From Actinomycetes bacterium (GTDB lineage Bacteria; Actinomycetota; Coriobacteriia; Coriobacteriales; Atopobiaceae), in the NCBI GenBank assembly GCA_029546925.1, contig JAKPQM010000140.1, positions 1 through 64,000 on the forward strand: a stretch of 64,000 nucleotides of DNA, given 5' to 3'. Positions within the stretch are counted from its first letter, which is position 1. The number at the start of each line of letters is the position of its first letter. Positions 43,540 to 52,294 of this stretch are shown here, piece after piece. A program made the position numbers and the translations under genes. The notes below the pieces were generated by a model. The model saw nothing but the letters and a program-made list of their open reading frames with translations, did no database searches and was not told the origin of the DNA.

Positions 43540-44640
43540 TTAGTCCATGCGGACAACGGCCTTGATGCACTTTCCGGCATGCGAATCCTCTAGGGCTTCG
43601 TTGATCTTCTCGAATGGGTAGAACTTCACGATCTTATCTATGGGGAATCGTCCCATCTTGTAGTACTCCAGCAATTTCGGAATAAAGAGCTTGGGAATGG
43701 CATCGCCCTCTACAACACCGATCAGGGACTTGGAATCACCCATCAGCTCTTCTTGGATATTAAAGGTCACATCACCCGTTGCGCCAAGGATAACGCCCTT
43801 GCCCATAAAGCCCACGCTGGCAAGCATCTTCTTGACGAAATCGGCGTTGCCGGAGGTGTCGATGGCATAATCGCAGCCCCCGTCCGTGATTTCGCGGATG
43901 CGCCCGACGATATCGCTCTCCTCCCTGCGATTGATGGTATGGGTGGCACCGAGCTCCTGTGCAAGCTCGAGGCTGGTGGCGTTGCCGCCGACAGCGATGA
44001 TCTTGCTGCAGCCGACAATATTCGCGGCCATGATTGCGCTCATGCCCACAGTTCCGCAGCCGAACACGGCGATGGCGGAACCAAAATCGGGATGGAGCAC
44101 ATTCAGCACCGCACCCGCTCCGGTCTGTATGCCGCATCCAACGGGAGCGACGATACCCAGATCGATATCGTCATAGGGGATCTTGATAGCGCTCGCCTCG
44201 CTGACAACCGCATACGTCGCAAAGGAGGACTGTCCGAAGAACGTGGATAGCTTCTGCCCGTTGGGGAGCGAAAGGCGCGTGGTCCCATCGGGTTGGATGC
44301 CGCCGAAGTTGATCTTATTCAGATTGACACATGCGGATGGATGGCCGCTGAGGCAGTTCTTGCACGTTCCATCGAACCCGAAGGAAATGCCTACCTTGTC
44401 TCCCGGCTTGAACTCGGTGACCTCGGAGCCGACCTCTTCTACGACACCCGCGCCCTCGTGGCCAAGCACTGCAGGTAGGGGTACGGGAATGAACTGCTGC
44501 TGAACCGCTTCATCGGTATGGCATACACCGGATGCTGCGATTCTCACCAGAATCTCATGGCTCTTGGGCTTGTCCAGCTCGACCTCCTGGATATCAAACG
44601 GAGCACCCTTCGCCATGGTTACCGCTGCCTTGATTCTCAT
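43540..44640 (-). CDS. zinc-dependent alcohol dehydrogenase, class III-like
   Basis: A 366-residue medium-chain dehydrogenase oxidising alcohols or reducing aldehydes, near aryl-alcohol dehydrogenases. Catalytic zinc ligands are Cys in SGVCHTD and His in GHEGAGVVEE, with the late Cys in APVGCGIQTGAG. The structural-zinc loop reads FDGTCKNCLSGHPSACVN and has three cysteines; the usual first one is Asp. The Rossmann motif is FGCGTVGMSA, and after the second strand (IIAVGGN) the NAD-specific Asp is missing, hinting at NADP. The ATG at 44640 follows GCGAGGAGTGAGCT. Divergent from the regulator at 44855, which may control it. Confidence 0.9.
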   Translation of the reverse strand: MRIKAAVTMAKGAPFDIQEVELDKPKSHEILVRIAASGVCHTDEAVQQQFIPVPLPAVLGHEGAGVVEEVGSEVTEFKPGDKVGISFGFDGTCKNCLSGHPSACVNLNKINFGGIQPDGTTRLSLPNGQKLSTFFGQSSFATYAVVSEASAIKIPYDDIDLGIVAPVGCGIQTGAGAVLNVLHPDFGSAIAVFGCGTVGMSAIMAANIVGCSKIIAVGGNATSLELAQELGATHTINRREESDIVGRIREITDGGCDYAIDTSGNADFVKKMLASVGFMGKGVILGATGDVTFNIQEELMGDSKSLIGVVEGDAIPKLFIPKLLEYYKMGRFPIDKIVKFYPFEKINEALEDSHAGKCIKAVVRMD

Positions 44641-44854
44641 AGCTCACTCCTCGCAATCGGATGTCTTTATTACGATGCTTCCATCTTATCAACGGCACTG
44701 CAGAATCGCCGTCAGAATGGAGGGAGACTTCCCCGCACGAGGATAGGGGAGGATCGGTGCCTCTCCTCAACCCAACGCGGCGGGCAACAAATGGTTGCGT
44801 GACCCCTCCTTCCCCAGCCTGTACACTGGAAAAAGGGAGGAGAAGGGAGCGCCC

Positions 44855-45322
44855 ATGTCGATCGACGAGAGGATCTTGGAGATACGTTCGGAGCTGGGCC
44901 TGACGCAGCAGGAGATGGCGGACAGGCTCTCCGTCACCCGCCAAGCAGTCTCGCGCTGGGAGAATGGCGAGACAGCTCCGGGAATCGACACGCTCAAGCT
45001 GATTGCCGAGGTGTTCGGCGTGCCGGTCAACATGATCCTCGATCTTCCCGATAACAACCGCTGCGAGAGCTGCGGCATGCCCCTTGCAGATCCGAGCCTC
45101 CTCGGCACCGAGGCGGACGGATCTCCCGCCACGCACTACTGCAAGTGGTGCTACGAAGACGGTGGGTACACGTCTCCTGACATCACGATGGATGAGATGG
45201 TCGACGTCTGTGTGCACCACATGGCGGTACCGGGGTCGGGCTTCACAAAGGACGAGGCGCACGACTACATGGTGCGGCTTCTACCCCAACTCGACCGATG
45301 GTCGCATGAGAGCGTGTCCTAA
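44855..45322 (+). CDS. XRE-family regulator with C-terminal zinc ribbon
   Basis: A 155-residue protein. Residues 5-60 are a Cro/C1-type HTH (LTQQEMADRLSVTRQAVSRW, GETAPGIDTLKLIAEVF). The rest is a putative zinc-ribbon domain with RCESCGMPL and HYCKWCYEDGGYTSPDITMD, as found in many small Firmicutes and Actinobacteria proteins. A metal- or redox-responsive repressor is plausible. ATG 44855 follows GAGGAGAAGGGAGCGCC. It is divergent from the alcohol dehydrogenase and ends 24 bp before the ClbS-like gene, probably in one transcript with it. Confidence 0.88.
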   Translation: MSIDERILEIRSELGLTQQEMADRLSVTRQAVSRWENGETAPGIDTLKLIAEVFGVPVNMILDLPDNNRCESCGMPLADPSLLGTEADGSPATHYCKWCYEDGGYTSPDITMDEMVDVCVHHMAVPGSGFTKDEAHDYMVRLLPQLDRWSHESVS

Positions 45323-45346
45323 AACGACCGATGAGGAGACCCTGCC

Positions 45347-45889
45347 ATGGCACGACCGACAACCAAAGGCGAGCTGATTGCCGCCTCTGCCCAAAACTAT
45401 ACAAAGCTCAAGGCGCATATCGTCTCGATGACCGAGCGCGAGCTGGACACTCCCTTCGATTTCTCGTCCGATACGAAAAAGACCGAGGCGTATTGGGGCC
45501 GTGATAAGAACCTGCGCGATGTTCTGGCTCACCTCTATGAATGGCATCAGCTGCTCTTGGTTTGGATGGCCGCGAACACTGCCGGGGACAGGAAGCCGTT
45601 TTTGCCCGAGCCCTACACGTGGCGGACGTACGGCGAGATGAACGTCGGATTCTGGGAGAAACACCAGGTGACATCGTTGGAGGAGGCCGAAGAGCTGCTG
45701 GAAGGATCTCACAGCGCGGTCATGGAGCTGGCAGAAGGCTTCTCCGATGAGGAACTGTTCGGGAGAGGCTGCTTCGATTGGACGGGAACGACCACGCTGG
45801 GCTCGTACTTCGCGAGCGCAACGAGCTCGCATTACGATTGGGCCCTGAGAAAACTCAGGGCCCATCGGAGGAATTGCAGGGTCAGATAG
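45347..45889 (+). CDS. ClbS/DfsB family four-helix bundle protein
   Basis: A 180-residue member of the DinB-like ClbS/DfsB family. Typical blocks are PTTKGELIAASAQNYTKLKA, EAYWGRDKNLRDVLAHLYEW with HQLLLVWM, KPFLPEPYTWRTYGEMN and the end SHYDWALRKLRAH. ClbS itself is a colibactin-hydrolysing resistance protein; most relatives, including this one, have no known substrate. ATG 45347 follows CGATGAGGAGACCCTGCC. The last codons form a perfect hairpin (45839-45864), perhaps a terminator or a mark of recent rearrangement of the 3' end. It converges with the DUF2812 gene. Confidence 0.88.
   Translation: MARPTTKGELIAASAQNYTKLKAHIVSMTERELDTPFDFSSDTKKTEAYWGRDKNLRDVLAHLYEWHQLLLVWMAANTAGDRKPFLPEPYTWRTYGEMNVGFWEKHQVTSLEEAEELLEGSHSAVMELAEGFSDEELFGRGCFDWTGTTTLGSYFASATSSHYDWALRKLRAHRRNCRVR
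45839..45864. repeat. perfect 11-bp hairpin with AAAA loop at end of ClbS-like gene
   Basis: TGGGCCCTGAG, AAAA, CTCAGGGCCCA inside the coding sequence, about 25 bp before the stop. There is no T-run, but strength and place between convergent genes fit a transcription-slowing structure. Confidence 0.8.
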
Positions 45890-45892
45890 GAT

Positions 45893-46450
45893 CTACTCCT
45901 TGATCGAAAGCTCCTTCTTGAGCTGTTTGATGCGCTCGCGGTAGGGCTTGCCAAAGTGGAAGTACTCGACTGCGGCGGCAATGATGAGGACGATTGCGAC
46001 TCCGATGGTTATTCCTTTCGCCAAGGCCGAGGTATCTCCATCTGAGAAGGCGCTACCGGTTAGGTTCAACACGAGGATAAGCTGCGTCAAGGGAATGACG
46101 CTCCAGATCGCACCTGCCTTTTTGGCTTGGTCCAGACGGGACTCAAGGTCGCTGTGGAGCTCGAGGGGCGCTCCATCATTCCTCTTGCGCAGGTAGGCAC
46201 GCCCTGCATAGGTCGCCACGGTTTCGATGCCCGTATCCTCGAGGAAGGAGAGGTATTCTTCCGACTTCTTCTTGTCTTGTCCGAGGATCTCTATCGCATA
46301 GCTCCATGCGCTCGGCTCATCCTTGACGAATATGTAGGTTCCTCCGTGATAGCTGATGAAAGCCTTGCCCTCAGCGCTCATCTGATTGAGCCACTCCTGC
46401 TCCTTGTCAAAATCGGTAAAGCTTTTCTTGATCGATGTGCTTGTAGTCAT
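45893..46450 (-). CDS. DUF2812 family membrane protein
   Basis: A 185-residue protein with a soluble N-terminal half (FDKEQEWLNQMSAEGKAFIS, GTYIFVKDEPSAWSYAIEIL) typical of DUF2812 and two membrane helices (AIWSVIPLTQLILVLNLTG; ITIGVAIVLIIAAAVEYF). DUF2812 proteins pair almost always with PadR regulators and are suspected to sense envelope stress. ATG 46450 comes one base after the PadR stop, with GAGGGGAAATTGAG upstream, so the two are coupled. It converges on the ClbS-like gene, 3 bp away. Confidence 0.88.
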   Translation of the reverse strand: MTTSTSIKKSFTDFDKEQEWLNQMSAEGKAFISYHGGTYIFVKDEPSAWSYAIEILGQDKKKSEEYLSFLEDTGIETVATYAGRAYLRKRNDGAPLELHSDLESRLDQAKKAGAIWSVIPLTQLILVLNLTGSAFSDGDTSALAKGITIGVAIVLIIAAAVEYFHFGKPYRERIKQLKKELSIKE

Positions 46451-46451
46451 C

Positions 46452-46775
46452 TCAATTTCCCCTCGTAACGGTTTTGGCGTCGGCGATGAGGCGAGACAGT
46501 CTGTCAACCTCGTTCAAGAAGGCATCCTTGCCCTGCTCGGTAATCACGTATTCCTTCCGACGACCGGAGATATGCTCGTTCAGAGCGCGGATCCAGTTCT
46601 TCTCGGCGAGCGCGGTGAGAGCTCCATAGAGTGTGCCCGCACCAATGGTTATGCGCCCGTTTGTGAGGACTTGGACGTTCTGCATGATCGCATAGCCATG
46701 CATGGGCTCATGCAGGGAGAGAAGGATGTAGAACGTCGACTCGCTCAACGCTCCTGAGTCCTCATGCCTTCCCAT
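46452..46775 (-). CDS. PadR-family transcriptional regulator
   Basis: A 107-residue PadR-like winged-helix repressor: ESTFYILLSLHEPMHGYAIM, GRITIGAGTLYGALTALAEK and KEYVITEQGKDAFLNEVDRL are the family pattern. It probably regulates its own operon with the downstream DUF2812 gene. Upstream DNA (46800-46850) is AT-rich with dyads such as CGTTATAACG at 46816-46825 and ATAT-containing repeats, a plausible operator. Start at 46775 follows GGAAGGAGACGAG. Confidence 0.92.
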   Translation of the reverse strand: MGRHEDSGALSESTFYILLSLHEPMHGYAIMQNVQVLTNGRITIGAGTLYGALTALAEKNWIRALNEHISGRRKEYVITEQGKDAFLNEVDRLSRLIADAKTVTRGN

Positions 46776-46927
46776 CTCGTCTCCTTCCTATTACGGCTGC
46801 TGTTATATCGGCTAACGTTATAACGCCATATGTAATATATCGTCAGACGTAATAGTTGTCAACAAGTTTTTTTGAGAAATAATTTGCTTCGGGGCTGATT
46901 GCTGGCAGTGCTCTGTGTTTGATGATG

Positions 46928-46999
46928 GCGCTGCGATCGCGAATCCGCAGGACAGGTCCCAGCGACTGTACAGTCACCGGAGGCCTTGCTGAGAAAACG
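46928..46999 (-). repeat. dispersed repeat copy, GACTGTACAGTC core at 46964-46975
   Basis: Read on the minus strand it matches 52125-52203 over most of its length, including CTCCGGTGACTGTACAGTCG and CCTGTCCTGCGGATTCGCGA. The pair differ at few positions. Confidence 0.85.
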
Positions 47000-47012
47000 C
47001 TATGAGAGGTGC

Positions 47013-47100
47013 CCTGCAGGAAGCCTTGCAACAGCGAACCCGCAGGACGGGTCCCATTGACTGTACAGTCAACAAGACACGTGCTGGGCAAATGCGGCAG
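47013..47100. repeat. dispersed repeat copy, TTGACTGTACAGTCAA at 47057-47072
   Basis: Shares the palindromic core and CCGCAGGACGGGTCCC with its neighbour at 46928-46999, but the flank beyond the core (CAAGACACGTGCTGGGCAAA) has diverged. Confidence 0.75.
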
Positions 47101-47172
47101 CAGGGTAGCGAGAACAGCAGAGAGAGCGGACGGCTTCATCTCAACTGCACCGAGCAGCGGGGTGACCCGCAT

Positions 47173-47991
47173 CTACCACACGCTTAAAGGGCGTGCTTGC
47201 GCGGCTGCGCAGATGGAGAGGTGGCCGTCGGGGGTGCGTGCTTCGGTGAAGGTGCTGTTGGCGGCTTCGGCGCCCACCGCCTTCGCGAGCGCACGCACGG
47301 CGATGCTCGGCCGGTTGTTCTTCTCGGAGATGTGCATGGCGACGATGGCCTCGGTATCATCCGTGACCAGCTCGGATAAGGCCTCGGCAGCCTGGTCATT
47401 GGAGAGGTGCCCGCCCTTGCTGCGGACGCGCGACTTCAGGAATGCGGGATAGGGCCCGTGCTCGAGCATGCCGATGTCGTGGTTGGATTCGAGCGCGAGG
47501 ATACGGCAGCCGGCCAATGACTCATACGCCTCGGATGTGAGCATGCCCGTGTCGGTGCAATACCCCAGTGCATCTCCCGAACACTCGAAACGGAATCCCA
47601 CGGGATCGGCCACATCGTGGCTTGTATGGAATATTCGCACGGCCATGCCTGCGATTCCGATCGTATCGCCGGCCTCGACCAGATTGAACGGCAGATTTGA
47701 AAGATAGTTGCGCGCGGCGATCGTGCCCGCCGTGGCATAGAGCCCGAACTCGTCATGGTTGCAGAGCACCGTGACGCCCGCCACATGGTCGGAGTGCTCG
47801 TGCGTGAGCAAAAGCGCCTGCACGCGGCTCACGTCGACACCGAGCGTGTCCGCGCGGGAGAAGAGCTCGCGCCGCGAGATGCCGCAATCGATGAGCACGG
47901 AGCCTTCGGGTCCCTCGACTATGCAGGCGTTGCCCCTGGACCCGCTTGCAAGGATATGTAGGTGGATCTTCGCTTCCATGTTAAAGAGCAT
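47173..47991 (-). CDS. MBL-fold hydrolase, YycJ/WalJ-like
   Basis: A 272-residue metallo-beta-lactamase-fold enzyme. The metal-binding motif is LLLTHEHSDHVAGV, with further ligands in RIFHTSHDVADPVGF and GYCTDTGM, and ALESNHDIGML. The layout SRGNACIVEGPEGSVLIDCG at the N-terminus is that of YycJ (WalJ) proteins, suggested nucleases or phosphodiesterases linked with cell-wall signalling and DNA damage. Start at 47991 is preferred over 47979 because GGGGTGCT precedes it. Divergent from tilS with about 65 bp between. Confidence 0.88.
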   Translation of the reverse strand: MLFNMEAKIHLHILASGSRGNACIVEGPEGSVLIDCGISRRELFSRADTLGVDVSRVQALLLTHEHSDHVAGVTVLCNHDEFGLYATAGTIAARNYLSNLPFNLVEAGDTIGIAGMAVRIFHTSHDVADPVGFRFECSGDALGYCTDTGMLTSEAYESLAGCRILALESNHDIGMLEHGPYPAFLKSRVRSKGGHLSNDQAAEALSELVTDDTEAIVAMHISEKNNRPSIAVRALAKAVGAEAANSTFTEARTPDGHLSICAAAQARPLSVW

Positions 47992-48055
47992 AGCACCCCG
48001 GATGGACGGGAAAGCGGGTATGCGACAATAAGAGAAAACCGTGCAGGGAGTGTGG

Positions 48056-49558
48056 ATGCCAACTGTCAGTCGCAGATATCCCGTGGGCAGGAGTCCCTTC
48101 GAGCGGCCAAGCGGTGCCGCCGATGAGGAGCTGCGCGCACCCGTGGTGCTCATGGTCTCGGGCGGGGCCGACTCCACCGCCCTGCTCGTGATGGCGGCCA
48201 CCTCGGCGCTCGACATCGACGACGGACGTGGGCGCGCGCGCATCGCCCGTGAGCGCCTGCACGTGCTCCACATCAATCATCAGCTGCGCGGCCTCGATGC
48301 CGATGAGGACGAGGAGTTCGTGCGCAACATTACAGCCGCATACGGTATCCCCTGCACGGTCAAACGCTGCAATGTTGCCCAGATCGCCCGCGATGCCTCC
48401 GATAATGTCGAGAATGTCGGGCGCGAGGCACGCTATGCCGCAGCTGCCGAACTCGCCAATGAGCTCTCCGCTCAGTTCGGAACTCCGCGTTCGGCAGCGC
48501 GTATCTGCACGGCGCACACTGCGAATGACCGTGCGGAGACCTTCTTCATGAATGCCATACGCGGCAGCGGCGCCTCCGGGCTCTCATCCATCCCGCGCCG
48601 TCGCAACCGCATCGTGCGCCCCCTCTTGGACAGAACCCACGATGAGCTCTGCGAGTTCTTGCGTATGCGCGGTATCGTGTGGCGCGAGGACGACACCAAC
48701 CATGACACGCGGTACCTGCGCGCCTACGTACGACACGATCTTATCCCGGTGGTCGAGCGCCGCAACCCCCGCGTCATAGCAAGCCTTGCCTCGACTTGCG
48801 ACATCCTCTCCGATGAGGACGCCTACCTGAGTGCGCTTGCCTCGCGCCTCCTGCATGATCTCACGCGCAAGCAGGAGCGGGGCCTGCTCGTACTGGACGC
48901 CGCGCGTCTTGCTGCGAGCGAGGTGGCTCTTGCCCGGCGCGTGGTACGCAGTGCGCTCTTATGGGTCGAGGCCGAGACGCGCCTCGAGGCGCGCCACATC
49001 AATCGCGTGCTCGAGCTCGTCTCCGCGCGCGCGGGCTCCGTGACCCTTCCCATGGGTGTGGATGTGCGCGTGGAGCATGGTCTGGTGTTCCTGCGCGCCC
49101 GCATTGCCGACAGCAGCCGCATCGCCGCGTGGCTCAAGGTGCCCGGAACACTCGATATGGGTTCGGGCGGCACGCTCTCCGCACGCCTCGTCGAGGTCGA
49201 GCACGGCGCCGACCCAGTCCTTCTCGCCCGAAGCCATGCGCTCGAATGGGAGGAGCGCTCCGTTCTGCTCGATGCCGAGGCGTGCGGGATCGACGCGACG
49301 TCGGGTGGGTGCCTTTGGGTGGATACGCCTCACCCGGGCGATATCATCTGCCCTCTCGGCATGCATGGGCAGTCCAAGAAGCTCGCCGATCTTTTGAACG
49401 AGGCGCAACGTCCCGTAGCGGAGCGCGAGCGTACTCCCATCGTACGCACCGATGTGCGCGGGCAGGTTGTGTGGGTTGCTGGAATTCGTGTCGATGAGCG
49501 GGCGAAATGCACACCGCACACCAGGCACTTGCTAGAATTGAGTCTGTTGTCGGTCTGA
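48056..49558 (+). CDS. tilS: tRNA(Ile)-lysidine synthetase TilS
   Basis: A 500-residue PP-loop ATPase that attaches lysine to C34 of tRNA-Ile(CAU), making it read AUA. The PP-loop is VSGGADSTALL near residue 35, with LHVLHINHQLRG and RICTAHTANDRAETFFMNAI, SGLSSIPRRRNRIVRPLLDR following. The C-terminal domain (about 380-500) is the TilS_C type with HPGDIICPLGMHGQSKKLAD. ATG 48056 follows CAGGGAGTGTGG. It leads the conserved tilS-hpt-ftsH cluster. Confidence 0.94.
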   Translation: MPTVSRRYPVGRSPFERPSGAADEELRAPVVLMVSGGADSTALLVMAATSALDIDDGRGRARIARERLHVLHINHQLRGLDADEDEEFVRNITAAYGIPCTVKRCNVAQIARDASDNVENVGREARYAAAAELANELSAQFGTPRSAARICTAHTANDRAETFFMNAIRGSGASGLSSIPRRRNRIVRPLLDRTHDELCEFLRMRGIVWREDDTNHDTRYLRAYVRHDLIPVVERRNPRVIASLASTCDILSDEDAYLSALASRLLHDLTRKQERGLLVLDAARLAASEVALARRVVRSALLWVEAETRLEARHINRVLELVSARAGSVTLPMGVDVRVEHGLVFLRARIADSSRIAAWLKVPGTLDMGSGGTLSARLVEVEHGADPVLLARSHALEWEERSVLLDAEACGIDATSGGCLWVDTPHPGDIICPLGMHGQSKKLADLLNEAQRPVAERERTPIVRTDVRGQVVWVAGIRVDERAKCTPHTRHLLELSLLSV

Positions 49559-49583
49559 TAAGCGGGGGAATCGAGGAACCAGC

Positions 49584-50132
49584 ATGCATGTCGTCCATCC
49601 CGATGTCGAGCGCATCCTTGTCGGCGAAGACGAGATCGAGGCCATCATCGCCCGCCTCGGTGCCGAGATCAGCGCCGATTACGCGGATAAGAATCCGCTT
49701 CTGGTAGCCGTGCTGCGCGGTGCCGTGGTCTTCATGGCCGACCTCATGCGCGCCATCGATTGCCCGATCTCCATCGATTTCATGGCGACATCCTCCTATG
49801 GTAGCGGCATCACCTCATCGGGTACCGTCCGCATCCTGAAGGATCTCGAGACCAATATCCGCGACCGCCATGTCATCGTCGCGGAAGACATCCTCGACTC
49901 GGGCCTCACGCTCTCGAACCTCATCAACATGCTGCAGTCGCGCAACCCCGCGTCCATCGAGATCTGCGCGTTCGCCGTCAAGGATATCGATGGCTACACG
50001 CCGCCCGTCACGCCCAAGTACGTGGGGTGCCATGTACCCAACGAGTTCATCGTGGGTTACGGTCTCGATTATGCCGAGCGTTACCGTAACCTACCCTATG
50101 TGGGCGTCCTCAGACCCGAGATCTATTCTTAA
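49584..50132 (+). CDS. hpt: hypoxanthine phosphoribosyltransferase
   Basis: A 182-residue purine-salvage enzyme making IMP or GMP from hypoxanthine or guanine and PRPP. The PRPP-binding motif is VIVAEDILDSGLTLSNL (family VVEDIIDTG), the flexible loop includes MATSSYGSG, and VGYGLDYAERYRNLPYVGVL closes the site. It is 25 bp after tilS and 30 bp before ftsH, consistent with one operon as in many Gram-positives. ATG 49584 has GAGGAACCAGC upstream. Confidence 0.95.
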   Translation: MHVVHPDVERILVGEDEIEAIIARLGAEISADYADKNPLLVAVLRGAVVFMADLMRAIDCPISIDFMATSSYGSGITSSGTVRILKDLETNIRDRHVIVAEDILDSGLTLSNLINMLQSRNPASIEICAFAVKDIDGYTPPVTPKYVGCHVPNEFIVGYGLDYAERYRNLPYVGVLRPEIYS

Positions 50133-50162
50133 AGAATATCCGCGCCCAGTAAGGAGCCGCCT

Positions 50163-52109
50163 GTGCCAGATAAGAACCACAACCACGATCGGGAGCCGCA
50201 CGGCGGTCCGCGTATACCAGGGGGGCCGTTGCGTCCCGACCCACGCCAACAGCTGCTCCCTTTGCTCATCGGCGCCCTCATCTTCCTCTATTTCTTCCTG
50301 ATGCCTGCCGAGAACCGCCTCTTCGGCAGCGGTGGGCAGACCGATACGCTGGCCACCAACGAGTTCGTGGTCGCGGTCAAAGACGAGCGGGTGCGCGAGG
50401 TCACCTACAAGACCTCCGATGGCAGCCTCCGCGGTACCTACTGGCCCGCATCTGTTGGGAAAAGCGAGCGCTCCGACGAGACGCTCAGGCGTTTCGAGAG
50501 CGTCTATGTGGGCAACGACAGCCTGCAAGAGCTCATGCAGGCCCATCCGGAAGTGACGTTCAAGCTTGACACCGCATCATCGGGCATACTCGAGACCATC
50601 TTGGTCTCAGTGGTGCCCACCCTTCTTTTAGTTGGCGTCTTCGTCTACTACATGCGCAGGCTCAGCGAACAGAACAGTCGCCAGATGTCCTTCTCCAAGA
50701 CCCATGCGCGGACGAACGCCCAGACCCGTCCCACCACCAAATTCTCCGATGTAGCGGGTATCGATGAGGCTGTGGAGGAGCTTCTCGAGATCAAGGACTT
50801 CCTCTCCGAACCCGAACGCTACCAGAAGATGGGGGCCAAGATCCCGCGCGGTGTGCTTCTGGTCGGCCCTCCGGGAACGGGCAAGACGCTTCTGGCCAAG
50901 GCCGTTGCCGGCGAGGCGGGCGTCCCGTTCTTCTCGATCTCCGGTTCCGACTTCGTCGAGATGTTCGTGGGCGTGGGCGCCTCCCGCGTGCGCGACCTGT
51001 TCCGCGAGGCCAAGGAGGAGGCCCCCTCCATCATCTTCATCGACGAGATCGATGCTGTGGGCCGTCAGCGCGGCGCCGGTTTGGGCGGCGGTCACGACGA
51101 GCGCGAGCAGACCCTGAACCAGCTGCTCGTCGAGATGGATGGCTTCGAGGACAACAGCTCCACCATCCTCATCGCCGCAACGAACCGACCCGACATCCTC
51201 GATCCGGCACTGCTGCGTCCGGGCCGTTTCGACCGTCAGATCACGGTCGACCGTCCCGATGTGGGCGGTCGCGAGAAGATCCTCGCCGTGCATGCCGCAG
51301 GCAAGCCCTTCGAGGACGATGTCGATTTCGCGCGCATCGCCAAGCTCACTCCCGGCTTCACGGGCGCCGATCTCTCCAACCTTGTGAACGAGGCCGCCCT
51401 CCTTGCAGCGCGTAGGCGCAAGAGCAAGATATCCGACAAGGAGATCGAGGAGGCTATGGAGCGCGTCATGGCCGGCCCCGAGCGCAAGAGCCGCATCATC
51501 ACCGATAAGGAGCGCCGTACCATCGCGTTCCACGAGAGCGGGCATGCCCTGGTGGGCCACATCCTCGACAACTCCGATCCCGTGCACAAGATCTCGATCG
51601 TGTCGCGTGGACGCGCCTTGGGCTATACCATGCAGCTTCCCGAGGAGGATCGCTTCCTGAAGACGCGCGAGGAGATCCTCGATGAGATCGCCGTCTTTCT
51701 GGGTGGCCGCACCGCCGAGGAGCTCTTCTGCGACGATATCACCACGGGTGCCAGCAACGACCTCGAGCGCGCCACCAAGCACGCGCGCGAGATGGTCACC
51801 CGTTACGGCATGACCGAGGCGCTCGGTGCCCAGGTCTTCGGCGAGGCGCAGCACGAGGTCTTCCTCGGCCGCGATTATGCCAATCGCCAAGACTACTCCG
51901 CCGAGACCGCCAAGCGTATCGATGACGAGGTCGAGCGCATCATGCGCGAGGCCCATGGTCGTGCCCGCAGCATCCTCGAGGTGCGTCGCGATCAGATGGG
52001 TACCATGGCAGAGGTTCTGCTCGAACGCGAGACTGTGGAGGGCGAGGCGGTGCAAGCCCTTCTCGATAACCGCTGGGACGAGTATCTGGCCGCGCATCCC
52101 GAGGAGTAG
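50163..52109 (+). CDS. ftsH: membrane AAA+ metalloprotease FtsH
   Basis: A 648-residue zinc protease degrading misfolded membrane proteins. Two membrane helices flank an extracytoplasmic domain: [19 protein letters not shown] and [20 protein letters not shown]. Walker A is GPPGTGKT (235-242), Walker [21 protein letters not shown], the second region of homology [20 protein letters not shown], and the zinc site HESGH (457-461) with a later Glu/Asp. GTG 50163 follows AAGGAGCCGCCT. Last gene of the tilS-hpt-ftsH cluster. Confidence 0.97.
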   Translation: MPDKNHNHDREPHGGPRIPGGPLRPDPRQQLLPLLIGALIFLYFFLMPAENRLFGSGGQTDTLATNEFVVAVKDERVREVTYKTSDGSLRGTYWPASVGKSERSDETLRRFESVYVGNDSLQELMQAHPEVTFKLDTASSGILETILVSVVPTLLLVGVFVYYMRRLSEQNSRQMSFSKTHARTNAQTRPTTKFSDVAGIDEAVEELLEIKDFLSEPERYQKMGAKIPRGVLLVGPPGTGKTLLAKAVAGEAGVPFFSISGSDFVEMFVGVGASRVRDLFREAKEEAPSIIFIDEIDAVGRQRGAGLGGGHDEREQTLNQLLVEMDGFEDNSSTILIAATNRPDILDPALLRPGRFDRQITVDRPDVGGREKILAVHAAGKPFEDDVDFARIAKLTPGFTGADLSNLVNEAALLAARRRKSKISDKEIEEAMERVMAGPERKSRIITDKERRTIAFHESGHALVGHILDNSDPVHKISIVSRGRALGYTMQLPEEDRFLKTREEILDEIAVFLGGRTAEELFCDDITTGASNDLERATKHAREMVTRYGMTEALGAQVFGEAQHEVFLGRDYANRQDYSAETAKRIDDEVERIMREAHGRARSILEVRRDQMGTMAEVLLERETVEGEAVQALLDNRWDEYLAAHPEE

Positions 52110-52124
52110 GGGAGTGTGCGGCCC

Positions 52125-52203
52125 TGCACGCCGCGTTTCCCCAGCAGGGCCTCCGGTGACTGTACAGTCGCTGGGGCCTGTCCTGCGGATTCGCGATCGG
52201 GGG
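52125..52203 (+). repeat. dispersed repeat copy, GACTGTACAGTC core at 52158-52169
   Basis: Plus-strand counterpart of 46928-46999, starting with GTTTCCCCAGCA (also present before the palindrome at 43462) and ending with CCTGCGGATTCGCGATCG. It lies right after ftsH and may terminate its transcript. Confidence 0.85.
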
Positions 52204-52294
52204 TCGGCCGGCTCGTTTTAAACGGTCACGTTACAGCTGCTTCTTGCGGGGTTGCAGGGCGCTTACAATGGCAAGTGTGGAAAGGAAGCGCATC

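Larger units (their letters stand above)
46776..47172. other. intergenic region with operator and two dispersed repeats
   Basis: Left part: AT-rich PadR operator/promoter area with the palindrome CGTTATAACG at 46816-46825. Right part: two copies of the GACTGTACAGTC repeat family (46928-46999 and 47013-47100) in tandem. No gene is supported; small open frames here are the repeats. Confidence 0.7.
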
